From: Brachycybe producta | Lineage: Eukaryota; Arthropoda; Diplopoda; Playtdesmida; Andrognathidae | Direction: 5' to 3' | Assembly: GCA_036925085.1 (NCBI GenBank) | Contig: JAUPFP010000006.1 | Span: forward strand, 6,649,984-6,713,983 | Length of the DNA: 64,000 nucleotides | Shown: piece by piece, positions 22,847 through 34,879 of the stretch | Layout of the letters: each line of letters opens with the position of its first letter | Position numbering within the stretch: position 1 is the stretch's first letter | Notes under the pieces: generated by a model | The model's input: only the letters and a program-made list of their open reading frames with translations | The model's database searches: none | Told to the model about the DNA's origin: nothing | Made by a program: the position numbers and the translations under genes

Positions 22847-23015
22847 TCCTATTGGTTAATATTATAAAATCTAATTCCACTTGACAAAATATAAGTTGGA
22901 ACAGAGTCAGCTTTTTTTCTGTTTTAATTTCTGCCAAATAAATATAATGAAATTATTCAAATAAGAACAATTTCTGTTTCAGTCACATTTTTTTTCTGCA
23001 TGTGGGTCAGAATTA
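22847..23015 (+). repeat. Dispersed repeat, copy 2 of a ~180-bp pair
   Basis: Shares CCTATTGGTTAATATTATAA, GACAAAATATAAG, CCAAATAAATATAAT and TTTCAGTCACATTT words in order with 22205-22385. Confidence 0.6.
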
Positions 23016-23116
23016 AGTTATCCTTGATGCAGGGTGGAATTTTTTTTTTTCATTTCAAATAAGGTTATTTTAGCCAATCAAAAAAATATGGTTAGCAATT
23101 GCTTCTTTTGTTCTAA

Positions 23117-23425
23117 TACCTTGTACACACACACACACATGAGTTAAAAGAATTCAAATTAAATGTGTTTAGGTGAATTATACGGAGTCCAGTTAAGGAC
23201 ATGAACACCAAATAAAAATTGCTTTTATTATTTTAAATTGAAACACTAAATCAAGATTTCGTCAATAGTTTATATATTTTATATTTAAGTATTAACTCAA
23301 TATTTTCAGATTATTAACTGAATAAATTGAATTCCACATATTGTTTGTTTGTCCTTCACAGGGCTCTGTAGAACACATTTAATATGTACTTAAATGCATT
23401 TAAATTATGAAGTGTGTACTAGGTA
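23117..23425 (+). mobile_element. MITE family A, copy 7
   Basis: A 309-bp copy from TACCTTGTACACAC, with an expanded (CA)n in the left end, to GTGTGTACTAGGTA. A perfect TAA duplication lies at 23114-23116 and 23426-23428. Confidence 0.9.
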
Positions 23426-24386
23426 TAACAGTGTTAAGGAAGAATCACACATGCTGAACAAAAATCTCGCTGAATTTCACATTATATCTGAGAGCAAAAG
23501 AATGCAGAATTTTTTATTTCTAATTCTATTATTCTAGTGGGGTTTTCAGCGTGTGTGAATCACCCCCTTAACCTTTGTTAACTTAAAAATGATTGGTTCA
23601 TCTGGATGAAAAAAATAATGTCAGTTTGAGAGAAAGATGTACCAAAATTGACTTGCACACAACAGTTTCTTCTAATCGGAGATAATTCACAAAACTTTAA
23701 AACAATAGAGAAAAAAACCACTGGTTTAAAGAAATTTTTTTTAAAAAAAATACTAGCGATAAGAAGATGGCCGCGTAATTAAAATTAAGTCACGTTTGAG
23801 TAATTGATGTTTTAAAATTTTGAAATAACAAATAAAAGACGCCTACTGTTGAGTATGAGTAAAATTTCTTTTGAAGAAAAAAAAAACGTGAATGGAATTA
23901 CTTTTATTAGAAACACGCCATATTTCACTTTATTTTTTCATTTCGGTTGTCTGCAGTCAGGTTATTCACTGAGAATTTTGTTTTTAATGGAGGAAAAAAA
24001 AAGAATAGAAGCCATGTCTAGTCAGCATTTGAAATTTATGTACCATACCAAAATGAAAGTAACGGTAAAGGGGCTGGATCACACAAGCAAAAAAAAAAAA
24101 ATTCCTCGGAAAAAATATTTTTATCTAATTTGAATAATTCAATTCTATTTATTTGGCAGAAAGTAGGCAGGCCAAAAAAAAAGGTACAACTGTTTCATTC
24201 AGAAACACAGAATTCCATGCCATCAACCAATAGAAAGGCGTTCTTGAGATCCAGTATTATTTATGGCTCCTCCTACAAATCTTTCTACTCGCGTCTTTGA
24301 AGTGCAACATCCTATTGTAATGTGCGAGAACCCTTGATTACTATAATCAAAAGTTCGAAAATCAGCTGTTCATAAAGCAACTTAAG

Positions 24387-24723
24387 CAGTGGCGGATTTA
24401 CCATTTTGCCGCCCCTAGGCAGCAACTTAAAACACATGGCCTATACTTTCTTAAAGTAATGAAGTTACTTTTGTATGCTTTTAACAATGGTAATGTCAAC
24501 TGTTTTGTCAGAAGTGGTCATTCTGGCTCTTGTTACATCAATTACTCTTGCCAACCAAGGTATATTAGGCAGCTTATTGTTTTACAATACTTTTTTTTGT
24601 ATCCAAAACGAATTTCCAAAAAAAAAAAAATTTTACAATTTGCCACCCCAAATAATTTGCCGCCCCAAAAAATTTGCCGCCCTAGGCAGCAGCCTACTCT
24701 GCCTATTGGTAAATCCGCCCCTG
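24387..24723. mobile_element. hAT MITE inserted in a family D remnant
   Basis: The 337-bp element starts CAGTGGCGGATTTACC and ends GGTAAATCCGCCCCTG, 16-bp inverted repeats with one mismatch. A perfect 8-bp duplication AACTTAAG lies at 24379-24386 and 24724-24731. The internal words GCCGCCCCTAGGCAGCA and GCCGCCCTAGGCAGCAGCC repeat near both ends. The left flank (TTCGAAAATCAGCTGTTCAT) is the terminal part of a family D element, so this insertion is the younger. Confidence 0.9.
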
Positions 24724-24739
24724 AACTTAAGCCAAGATT

Positions 24740-25580
24740 CTGCTAAAAACTACAAAGCAAAAACACACACAACTTTTAAAAAAAATAAATTTTAATTTTG
24801 TTCAAAACAAAAAGAATAAAGACTTCATTTAAAAGTGCATTTATTAAATTATTTTTAGAAAGAAAAAAATTTTTATCACAGATTTTTGTGTTAGTTGAGT
24901 TGACGGCCATTTTGAAACTGCAATAAAAAGTTATCTTCAAACACTGATAAGTTAACACAAAACTACTTCTAAAATCAATCAATTATATTATCCTTGTAGT
25001 TTTTTTTATAAATACAATTTTTCTATTTGTAAGTTGTCCTTAAAGAAGACAAAAGTAAAAAAAAAAACCTAGGCCTAACGCCGAAATTTACTGCACAGCC
25101 ATTTTGTCTGAGTTGTCTGCTTGCATTATGTCTGTTTTCGCACAATTTTCGAACAAAGAAAAAAAAGTCACTTGACTGGTGGACTTTCCCACAAAAATAT
25201 TCTCACAAGACACAAATTTCATAGATGTTCGTTCATCTTATTCAATTGCAGCCATTTCCTTGACTTGAATTTAAGTAATCTCCAAAAAAAAAAAAAAAAA
25301 AAGAACTTTTTTATATAAAAAATGAACCAGACAAAAGTAATAAAAGATAATCATTGAAAATCTTATATCATAAATAAAAACACGTTTCAACATAAAAATA
25401 ATAATTTTGCTTTAAACAAAAAAAAAAATACGTTAGAAATGGTTAAATTTCAAAATTAAAATTATATCCATTTCTTCAACATACATTTTTTTTTAAAAAA
25501 ATTGTATTAAATTTTTGAATATTTTTTTTTTATTAATTAGGTGCCTTGTAGTTGTAGCAAATCAATGCAATTTTTTCTTT
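24740..25580. other. AT-rich intergenic, no gene seen
   Basis: AT-rich with poly-A runs. No coding or RNA feature recognised. Confidence 0.5.
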
Positions 25581-25589
25581 GTTCAGAAG

Positions 25590-25745
25590 AAATAACAGTG
25601 GAAACCGTTTAACACGGCGGAACATTCTTTTAACACGAAAAATATACAGGTCACCTGTATATTTTTCATGTTAAAAGAATGTTTTATGCTTTCGTGTTAA
25701 AACGAATTTTTATGCTTTCGTATTAAACAGTTTTCACCGTACATT
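25590..25745. repeat. Foldback with GTTTAACACG ends
   Basis: The outer arms GTGGAAACCGTTTAACACG and CGTATTAAACAGTTTTCACC are imperfect complements. The inner arms ACATTCTTTTAACACGAAAA and TTTTCATGTTAAAAGAATGT form a nearly continuous palindrome centred on ACAGGTCACCTGT. It is probably a small palindromic DNA transposon. Confidence 0.6.
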
Positions 25746-25805
25746 TCAAATTTGTTAGAAACTAGAATAGCAGGTGAATTACTTCAAGATGAATGTGCTA
25801 TAAAG

Positions 25806-26305
25806 CAGCAGTCGAAAACCGGTGGTCCGTGGACCACTGGTGGTCCGCAGAAAAATCTGGACAATAGTTGCATTTTTTTTTGTTTTATTAATAATAAAAC
25901 CATAAAAATATTCTTAATTAAATTCTTCTATTCTGAATGACAATTTTCGCCTTTCTATTGCACTAAATTCACGAAATGTAACTAGAGTGTAGTTCTTAGT
26001 TCTCGTAAAATACGGCAGCACGTGAGAGAGAGAGCTACATTTCGTTCAGTCCCCCCCCCCCCCCCCCACCACCACGCGCTTCTTCTCCCCTAAGCTTTAA
26101 TTATTTTTCTAATAATTAAACTAACTTTAATAATTTTGTTACAATTAAACAACCTTTAAACATTTTCTATTAATAAAATGGAAGTTCTCAGATCATTATT
26201 TGACAAAGGTATTTATCTTTTTCAAAAACAAACTTATTAGTGGTCCGCGGGATTTAAAATTTTGAATTTAGTGGTCCGGGAGGTCCGAAAGGTTGGCGAC
26301 CGCTG
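25806..26305. mobile_element. hAT-type MITE, family B copy 2
   Basis: A 500-bp element from CAGCAGTCGAAAACC to GGTTGGCGACCGCTG, similar along its full length to 837-1339. The flanks CTATAAAG and CTATGAAG form an 8-bp duplication with one mismatch. It contains an inserted poly-C run near 26,050. Confidence 0.85.
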
Positions 26306-26309
26306 CTAT

Positions 26310-27035
26310 GAAGTATTTTTATGATATAAATAACATGTATCTATTATATATAAAAAAAAGTTTATTTTAAAAACTAACATCATGAAGATACATACTTATT
26401 ACAAAATTCACTTAGTTACTGAAAATTTACAATTTTTTTCTTGAAATTTGCTGCATTTTAGCAGCAATTTCAAGAAAAATAATCTTAAATGTTTGTCTAA
26501 AATAATAAATATATTTTGTAGTCAAATTTTCATTTTTCATAATATAATTTTTTTTTCATCATATTAAAATTTATTAATATTACAAAATAAACTATCCAGA
26601 AGTTAACATCTACCAAACCAGCTCTTTTAACAACTCTAAATTACAAAAACGGCTGCCAATGTTTGTCAGCCATATTGAACATTAACATACACATGTGTGC
26701 TATTTAATCTCGAAGGAGCATCGCCCTAATAATGAAATACCAGAAGAAGAAGAAAATCACATTACTTGCTCATCTCTCATCATTTAGCCACACATTTTTT
26801 TTTTCAGGCAAGGAAGTAATTCTCAATGATTAGAATCAAACAAACAAAAAACCCACCTGACATAACAGTTTGAAAAGAGAGAGAGAAAGAGAAATAAAAA
26901 AATCATAGCTTTAACCATTCGACCAAAAAATATTACAATTTTAATAATAGGATCAAAGTCAGACACAATAAATTAATAAGGAAAAAGAAAATGAAAAAAT
27001 ATTTCATTTTAGACAAATGATAGCCATAAATCACA
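26310..27035. other. AT-rich intergenic, no gene seen
   Basis: AT-rich, with a short palindrome AATTTCAAGAAAAA / TTTTTCTTGAAATT around 26,438-26,482 and a (GA)n tract near 26,878. Nothing else supported. Confidence 0.5.
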
Positions 27036-27041
27036 GTGAAA

Positions 27042-27424
27042 ACAAATTGGCCGCCATTTTAGACAAAAAATGCCAGGTGAGACCAATTGGCCGCCATTTT
27101 AGACAAAAAAAAATGCCAGCTAAAACCAATTGGCCGCCATTTTAGACAAAAAAAAAAATGCCAGCTAAAACCAATTGGCAGCCATTTTAGACAACAAAAA
27201 AATGCCAGCTAAAACCAATTGGCAGCCATTTTAGACAACAAAAAAATGCCAGCTAAAACCAATTGGCAGCCATTTTAGACAAAAAAAAAATGCCAGCTAA
27301 AACCAATTGGCAGCCATTTTAGACAAAAAAAAAATGCCAGCTAAAACCAATTGGCAGCCATTTTAGACAAAAAAAATGCCAGCTAAAACCAATTGGCAGC
27401 CATTTTAGACAAAAAAAAAATGGC
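27042..27424 (+). repeat. 40-45-bp tandem array with GCCATTTT cores, nine units
   Basis: Nine units begin near 27046, 27086, 27129, 27173, 27218, 27260, 27305, 27349 and 27390. Each reads roughly AAACCAATTGGCMGCCATTT, then TAGAC, a poly-A run of variable length, then TGCCAGCT. Length differences come almost wholly from the A-run. Further degenerate ATGGCCGCCAAAA words continue to 27,510. The GCCGCCATTTT version of the core matches the animal YY1-type binding consensus; whether it is bound is unknown. Confidence 0.9.
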
Positions 27425-27833
27425 CGTCAAAACGTGGAAATTTTTTTGGCAAAAAAAAATGGCCGCCAAAACATGCAAATTTTATTGGCAAAAAAATGGC
27501 TGCCAAAATACTTGGAAAGATTTGTAAATGAAAACATCTAAAAAAACTGGTTATATTCTACATTTTAGAAAGTAACAGAGAAAATCTTGAAAATATTTTA
27601 GAAACTAGAAGAGCACATTTTCATCTCATTGACAAAGTGCTCTAAAAAGTGCTTTAAAATGCTCAAATTTTAATTTTTTTTTTTTTACATTTGCAAAAAC
27701 TTTTTTCCCCGCTTTTTTTGTCCCAACTTGAAGTGAAAAACAAAAAACTGTGATTGTAAAAAATTTTCAAATAATTTTTATTTTAAGTTAAATAGAAAAT
27801 AGTCATTATAGTAACTGAAATAGTTAAGGTGGT

Positions 27834-28235
27834 TTTAAAGTACAAACGCATCAAGAACTTCTTGATTTATTCCGTCTTTCAGGTGGAAAATAAAAAAGAA
27901 ACTTGAAAGTGTTTAAGAAACTAGAAGAGTAGCTCCACAACCACTTAAGGTATAGATATTTTCATGTTGATGTGTATTTCAAAATAAGATTGTATGGGTG
28001 ATTTTGAAAATAACCCAACTTTTAAGCTAACTACAATATTTAAAAAGTTTATTTTGAAAGATATCTCAAATCAAAATAACCTTAAGTGATATTTGGTTAT
28101 TTTTTTTCTTCTAGTTTCTAAAATGCTTTCTATTTTCTCTTTAATTTTGCTCCTCAGAGAGAGAGAGAGAGAGAGGGACAGAGAGACAGAATAATGAAGA
28201 GCTCGAAAAATCAGCTGTTTATAAAGTCACCTTAA
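27834..28235. mobile_element. Family D palindromic element
   Basis: Starts TTAAGGTGGTTTTAAAGT and ends GTCACCTTAA. Inside, TTTAAGAAACTAGAAGAG faces TTCTAGTTTCTAAAATGC, and TTTCAAAATAAGATTGTA faces TTTATTTTGAAAGATATC. A (GA)n run near 28,157 has expanded within it. Non-coding. Confidence 0.75.
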
Positions 28236-28239
28236 AATC

Positions 28240-29400
28240 TCTTTTTATGTCTGCTTCTGAAATGTAGAATAATAATAACCATAGTTTGATTCCATTGTTC
28301 TTTTTAATTTGCATATTTTACCAGGGCTGTTTGCATAAACTGTCTGAAAGCATTTCTTTTTAAAAAAATAAACACTTCATAAACTTGAATGGGTTAGTTG
28401 TCTGTCAAAACGTTATATAGATTTTCACCGTGCACTTTTTGAGAGGAGACACACCTTTAAAGCAAATATCAACACACATTTTTGCTTCCTTTTGAGATTT
28501 AAATGCAAACAAATTTTCAAAAAAAAATAAAAAAAAGTTTTAAGAAACACAAAAAGAAAAAAAAAAGAAAGTTTCACGAAATGGAGCAAATAATTTTCAA
28601 AGTTGCTCCTTTTTTTTTACAAAAAAAAAAAAGGGTGCTCCAATACAATACAACACAAGTTACGGTTACAACCCCCTTTTTTTTTTTTTTTTTTTTTTAG
28701 AAAAAATAAAAACCGGGTTACTTTTTGACTGAAAGGACACAACATACAACAAAGAAAAGACTCCCTCCCTGAAATCAATTAGGCTCACATTTGGTTGCCA
28801 AATATTTAGGGCAGACTTTTTAAAGTTGTGCTTAATAACAGGAGGAGGTAATACTTCCATCCATCCCTCCTCCTCCTCCTCCTCCTCCTCCTTACTAATC
28901 CTCATCCCTTTTAATATAATACATATAAATCACCTATTTTTTTATTATTGTATGCTTAAGTTTGTATTTAGGCAATTTAAAAGAACTAGTTACAAATATT
29001 TCATTTATAACTTAGTTCTAAAAAAATGTGGGTGGAGGCTATTTATTATTACTGCTAGGAGACGACTTTTATTAGAGAGTAGAATAAATTAATAAATGCT
29101 AAGGTGCTATAAAAATAATGTCTATGTGTTTTTTTGATACTTCAGATTGGTTATTTGAAAAGTCAAATTGTTTCTTATTAAAGTTGTTATGCAAAGTTTA
29201 AGTTTCAAATCTATCCTTAAAATCATCTTTTAATGTGTGAGTTTTATTATTCTAGTATCTAACATTTTTTTTCTGAGACTTTTTGAAGTTGATTAGAAAC
29301 TAGAATAGTATGTGCTAAAAGTAGGCCCTATATTTGTTTTGTTTTTTCACTTAAAAAATAACGACTTTAAAATTAAGTCAAATGTTTCTAATTAACATTT
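28240..29400. other. AT-rich intergenic with homopolymers and (CCT)n
   Basis: Poly-A and poly-T runs and a (CCT)n tract at about 28,866-28,891. Family D-like fragments (TAGAAACTAGAATAGTATG) occur near 29,294. Short open frames here are simple-sequence artefacts. Confidence 0.5.
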
Positions 29401-29412
29401 TGATCCTTATTA

Positions 29413-29715
29413 TACCTAGTACACACACCTGCTAATTTAAATGCAATAAACGTGTTCTACAGAGAGCCCTGTGTGAAGGGCAAACAAACATTATGTCGAA
29501 TTCAATTTATTCAATTAATAATCTGAAAATATTGAGTTAATACTGGAATATAAATATATAAACTATTGACATTAAAATATTGATTTAGTATTTAAATTTA
29601 AAATATTAATAATAAAGTCAATTTTTATTTGGTTTTCATGTCCTTAACCGGATTCCGTATAATTCACCTAAACACATTTAATTTGAATTCATTTAACTCA
29701 TGCGTGTACAAGGTA
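29413..29715 (-). mobile_element. MITE family A, copy 8
   Basis: A 303-bp copy from TACCTAGTACACACACCTG to GTGTACAAGGTA, with a perfect TTA duplication at 29410-29412 and 29716-29718. A truncated copy follows 24 bp away in the opposite orientation. Confidence 0.9.
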
Positions 29716-29739
29716 TTAACCATAATATATAAACAAAGG

Positions 29740-29886
29740 TATAAGTATTAACTCAATATTTTCAGATTAATTAACTGAATAAATTGAATTCGACGACATA
29801 TTGTTTGTTTGTCCTTCACAGGGCTCTGTAGAACACGTTTATATTATTTAAATGCATTTAAATTAACAGGTGTGTACTACTAGGTA
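29740..29886 (+). mobile_element. MITE family A, truncated copy
   Basis: Only the right ~147 bp of the element is present (from TAAGTATTAACTCAATATTT to TACTACTAGGTA), followed by TTA. It lies tail-to-tail with copy 8. Confidence 0.8.
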
Positions 29887-29889
29887 TTA

Positions 29890-31370
29890 AGTTCATTTTA
29901 TAAAATATAAAATCACCTTTTAAATTGTGCGTAATTATGTATTGTTTTTTTTCGAATTTCTGAAGTTTGCTAGAAACTAGAAAAAGTAAATAAATGTTCT
30001 AAAAAGTATTTTTATGATGCCATAATTTGAAAATAATCTTGTAATAAACAGAAATAAAAGAAATTCACTCACTTTTACACAATTGAAGAGAAAAATGAAA
30101 ATAAGCCACGTAAAAAGTTTATTAGATTTAGAAGATATCATAAAATACTACTTACACGTCCATTTACTATTTTACTTTCTAACACTTTTGAAAATTGTTT
30201 TTTTTTTTTAAAAAAACTGAGTAATACAATTTTTGTTATTTATGTCTGGCGTTACATTGCAAGGAATGGAGATTGGAGTTATTTTACTTCATCATCCTTG
30301 AGAAAAAATGCTGACAACTCTAACTTCAAACAATTCTGCGACAGATGTCATGAATTTATTCCAAAATATGCAAATTAGGTTTGTATCTAATCTCACCTGA
30401 CAGCTACTGGAATTTAAGTCATCGGTATTGTAATAAAATTGAAATTGAAAGTCAATTATTAAAGTCAAGGATCAAAATATAATATTAACTATTTAAAAGA
30501 AGTAAAATTGAAAATCAAACAAGGTTAAAGCGATTCATTTAGTAATTTAAAATTCTTTCTTTTAGGATTTATTAACTAATTTATTAACAATCTTTTTTTT
30601 TTAAAAAAAAAAAGAAGAAAATATATTTTAAAGTGTCCTTCATTGAATGGTTGTAGTAATTTAAATAATAACACAAAAAAATCAAAACTCCAAGGATTTC
30701 AGAACAAATTTTCACAAAAAAATAATTTGAAAAAAAAAAAGCAAAATTTGAAAAAGTCCAACTAGTTTTTTTTTTTTTTTTTTTTTTTTTTAACTGTTTT
30801 TGTTTCAAGGATGGATTGAAAATTAATTAGTTTTCTTTGAATATAAACCTTTATAGAGACATTAAATAGAGTAGGTGTCACAAAGAAACAACTTAAAAGA
30901 AAATTCAAAGTGTCTTAGAAGCTAGAATAGTATATTATTAACCAATGGTGACAACTTCATAATAAAATTTTATTTAAGCTTAAAATCTGATTTAACTGTT
31001 TGAAAAAAAAAACCTAAAAGAATTGTTTTAAAAAATTAAAAATAAGAATTATCATATTATATCGATATTGTATCGATTATATGAAATGTATCGCCCATTT
31101 CTCTAAACCATGCGCTATCCGCCTATCAAATCTGATGATGCGGCAATGGCGCGGCCAAAATTAATCTGAGACGACGGCGGCTGCGGTGGCGGCGACTCCC
31201 ACCTCTAGTTTTGTGTCCCTTCTTCTTTCAGTTGCTTTTTTTTTTAAAGGAGTCATTTTTAAACAAGGACTTTATGAACACCCTGTATTAATGCATCTTT
31301 TTTTTTATTATTTTGAAATATTAAATTTCATTTTTTACTTTTCATTTATTCCGTTTTTTACTCGCTACAG
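29890..31370. other. AT-rich intergenic with a GC-richer island near 31.1-31.2 kb
   Basis: Family D-like remnants occur near 29,965 and 30,110-30,180 and near 30,900. At 31,100-31,205 the composition shifts to CpG-containing DNA with GGCGGCTGCGGTGGCGGCGA. This could be a promoter-type island or a triplet repeat. No exon can be supported. Confidence 0.4.
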
Positions 31371-31376
31371 GCAGTT

Positions 31377-31575
31377 AGAAATAGGGGAGAACTTCAGTTG
31401 GCTCCGCCCTTTTTTATGACGACTGGCAACTTCTAATTGGTTTGTTGTGTGGTTCGACGTTGAAAAGGGCGGAGCATGTGACGTCAGACTACATAACCAA
31501 CCAATTAGAAGTTGCCGGTCGTCATAAAAAAAGGGCGGAGCCAACTGATGTTCTCCCCGATTTCTAACTGCCTGT
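31377..31575. mobile_element. Palindromic MITE, family C copy 3
   Basis: A 199-bp foldback from ACAGGCAGTTAGAAATAGGG to GATTTCTAACTGCCTGT. Long complementary arms include GGCTCCGCCCTTTTTTATGACG, and the centre contains TGACGTCA. No clear target duplication is preserved. Confidence 0.75.
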
Positions 31576-31621
31576 CTTTTATTTAACTTCATAATTTGTA
31601 TATTTGAAAATAATTCATACT

Positions 31622-31674
31622 GCAAGGGATTGAACCGAATGACCCGAGACACTAACCACTACACCAGCGACACA
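31622..31674 (-). pseudogene. tRNA-like fragment with A and B box words
   Basis: On the minus strand the segment reads TGGTGTAGTGGTTA (A-box-like) and, 14 bases later, GGTTCAATCCC (B-box-like). The spacing is far too short for a complete tRNA because the anticodon arm is largely missing. It is a decayed tRNA gene or a tRNA-derived SINE head. Confidence 0.35.
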
Positions 31675-31962
31675 AAAGGGGATTACACCTTGTTTTACTT
31701 TTTAGACCCCTGTTTTGTTTCATTTTCTTGCTGCCTTTTTATTAAAAAAAAAAATAAGTCAAACGGAATAAATGAAAAGTTCTCTAACTTTCAATAAATT
31801 ATTACTGTTCTTATGATGTGCACTCAAAAAAAAATATATATATATAAATCATTTTTCATTTGAACCACAAAAAGCCTCATATATTAAATGGTATTAAAAC
31901 CAACAGCACCACCCTACCCTTACTACCCTCCTCATAATCAAACGTCGTTTTCTTTGATTCTT

Positions 31963-31965
<3 letters not shown>

Positions 31966-32022
<57 letters not shown>
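31966..32022. repeat. (AAT)n microsatellite
   Basis: About 18 uninterrupted AAT units. Confidence 0.95.
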
Positions 32023-32023
<1 letters not shown>

Positions 32024-32460
32024 TAATATAATAAAAACACTGAAACCAACAACAACAAAAAAAGAAGCATCAATCAGCTGAGCTCATCTGTCAAAATACT
32101 AAAGTTAAACAAAAAAAATCCCAATTTTAACTTCCTGTTCCTATAAGTTACCTGATTTTAAAACGTTCTTTTCCTATTACATATACAGTATATAAAAAAA
32201 TAATGAAATACAGTTCAGTATTGAACGTACCATCATCCTATTCGAAATACAAACACATATTTTAGAAATACCTCCTCCTTTTTGATTATTTTCTTCAGTA
32301 TCAAGAAACTACTTTTTTTTTTTTAGTTAAAAATAAAAGTAATAAAGATAAAAATTTACTATCAGGCAAAACAACAAGTGATGTTTTTCATGTGTTTCTT
32401 GAGCGTCAATTGTTTCAATTGAAACTAATTTTAAATAGAAACCCACCGTAATTGAAACAA

Positions 32461-32868
32461 TTAAGGTGGTTTCTATTTAAAGTCTAGACTCTAAACGAAC
32501 ACTGAACTCAGAAAATCATTCTTTCTTTTGGAAGCAAAATTAAAGACAAACCTCGAATGTGTTTTAGAAACTAGAAGGGTAGCTAGAGCTCAACCACACT
32601 TAAGGTATAATTTAATGTTGATATCTTTCAAATTAAGCTCTTTTTTTATGTGAATTTGAAAATAATCCAACTACAAGAAGACGATATTTTTTTTTAATTT
32701 TTCTTAAAAAAAAGTTTATTTTGAAAAATATCAACATGAAAATACTCTTAAGTGATTGAGTTACACTTCTAGTTTCTAAAACTTTTTCTAGTTTCGCTTA
32801 ATTTTTGTTTGCCTGAAAGACATAACATAAACATACATGAGGTGTTTGCACTTTTAAAACCACCTTAA
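32461..32868. mobile_element. Family D palindromic element, best-preserved ends
   Basis: Starts TTAAGGTGGTTTCTATTTAA and ends TTTTAAAACCACCTTAA. The two ~180-bp halves are imperfect complements: TTTTAGAAACTAGAAGGGTA faces CACTTCTAGTTTCTAAAA, and GATATCTTTCAAATTAAGC faces GTTTATTTTGAAAAATATC. There is no open frame. Element ends and TTAA target cannot be separated from one copy. Confidence 0.75.
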
Positions 32869-33156
32869 ATAAAAAAAGTATAAAATGTACAAATTACATA
32901 TTTAAGAGAAATTTGCATAAAATTAACGTAAACTTAAATACTTTAAATTTTGGCTCTTTTTTTTTAAAAAAAAATATTTTTTTTAATTAAAAAATTCTTG
33001 AATTTCTGATATCTTTATAAGCTTTTTTGTAACTTTGGAGCAAGTAAAGGCCCTTTCCTGAGACATATTCAGAGCATTTAAAAACACTTTCTGAATTTGT
33101 GTCTTTTTTTTTTTTGTTGAAAATACGAAAAGTCTCTCCAGAATTGGAATTTCCTT

Positions 33157-33468
33157 TTAAAATGGTTTATAAACAGATGATTTTCGAACTCTTGTCACTT
33201 CGGGAGCAAATTTACGAAAAACTATAAAAATGATTTAGAAACTAGAAGGGTAGCTTAATCACTTAAGGTTATTTTCATGTTGATCATCTTTCAAAATAAG
33301 CTTTTTATTTTATTTAATTTATTTTTTGTCTAAAAAAAAGTTATTTTGAAAAATATCAACATGAAAATACCCATAAATGATTGAACTATCCTTCTAGTTT
33401 TCTAAAACACTTTCTAGTTTCTCTCTGAATTTTGGTTCTTCTGTAAAACAGAATAAACCATTTTAAAT
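33157..33468. mobile_element. Family D element, variant copy
   Basis: Ends are AAAATGGTTTATAAA and ATAAACCATTTTA rather than TTAAGGTGG. The interior shows the same facing words (TTTAGAAACTAGAAGGGTAG and CTTCTAGTTTTCTAAAACAC; TCTTTCAAAATAAGC and GTTATTTTGAAAAATATC), so it is a subfamily with substituted termini. Confidence 0.6.
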
Positions 33469-33977
33469 AGTGATTTTTTTTTGGTAAGGTGTGGACAGTG
33501 TTGCCAGATGATTCAAATTCTAAAACATTTTTTCTCATATATAAACAAAAGAATCATTTGTGTTCAAAATGATGTAATGATTATTTATTACTAATAAGAT
33601 ATTTTTAGCGATTAGAAAAAAACATTCCTCCTCCTCCTCCTCCTCCACCACCACCTTTACCTTACTTTAAACCACAAAAAGTGGTTGGTTTTCTTCAAAG
33701 GAAAAAAAAAACAACCAACCATCTCTCGACCTAATTTACATTCTAAATTCAACAACAAGAAAAAAACCATGGCACATTTAATTATGACATTGAATTTCAT
33801 CACTATTATTAAACTAATTATTTTTAATTTATAAATGCATCATATGTTCGGTTGTTGTTTGTTCCCCCCCTGAAGTCCACCGTTAAATAATCTGTTAGCG
33901 AACAGAGTTGATTAATCTGAAGTGCAAAAAGGTTGATTTGAAACAATGAATTTTTATATACTGACAGATGCTGCATG

Positions 33978-34050
33978 TGAACTTTTATGTCCCTCTGCCA
34001 TAGGCCTATTTGGCTGCTAGCAAGAGTACTAATTGGAATTGGAATTTTAA
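33978..34050 (+). mobile_element. LINE 3'-end fragment, second copy
   Basis: The block ATGTCCCTCTGCCATAGGCC and the following TATTTGGCTGCTAG...GAGTACTAATT match the minus-strand LINE tail at 13260-13340. It is a short 5'-truncated copy with an A/T-rich tail. Confidence 0.6.
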
Positions 34051-34617
34051 TGTCATTTTTTAAAAAAAAAAGTTTTTTTCAGCTCGGAAAACAAGCTTTG
34101 CGCGGAAAGAAATTTTTTTTTTTTTTTTTTTTTTTAAATTTCATAAAATGTGTTCGTTATACACTATCAATTATGTCTTAAATATTTCTGTCAATTAAAT
34201 GATGAAAGTTTTCGTCAATAATTAAGGTACATAAAATGTAGAAATTAATTTATAAGTAGCAAATTCGAACATTTTTACCTAAAAAAAATGTGCGCAAAAC
34301 AGTGCGTAGTGTGAGTTTATAGTATATATATTGTGACCTTGTGACCTTCTAGACAAGAAAATTGGAGGGGGGAGGGAGAGAGAGAAAGAGAGAGAGAGGT
34401 GGGCTAAATAGGTTGCAGAGCGCATCGCATATATAGCTTTGTAAATTACATAAGAATGATGTTGATCCTGAGAAAGCGCTCTAGTAGATGTGAACATTTA
34501 AGAAAAATAGAACATTTTCTACATTAATGCAACTTTGAACAAATAATTTAACATTTACGTCGTTATACACATGCAATGTCACATTTCTAAATTAATTTAT
34601 ACATTTATTTAAAGCAT

Positions 34618-34875
34618 AATGGGGCTTTAGAAAGTAAAAACAGTCGCTGAATTCCCTTAATATTTTTTTTATGTTGATATCTTTCAAAATTAACCTTTTA
34701 TAGACAACATTAAAAAAAAATATTACCTCAATCTAGTCAAGTCATTTTCAAACTGACATAAAAAGTTTATTTTAAAAGATATCAAACAGAAAATTACTCT
34801 TTTTTAAGTGATTTGAGTTAACCTTTCTAGTTTCTAAAACACTTTTCTTTTCAGTTTCGTTTTAATTTTACTACA
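34618..34875. mobile_element. Family D element, degraded
   Basis: Contains TATCTTTCAAAATTAACC facing AGTTTATTTTAAAAGATATC, and a TTTCTAGTTTCTAAAACAC block on the right. Both outer ends are eroded. Confidence 0.5.
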
Positions 34876-34879
34876 TGAA

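Noticed and set aside
27042..27424. CRISPR-like repeat-spacer array
   Set aside because: The variable part is only a poly-A run, not unique spacer sequence.
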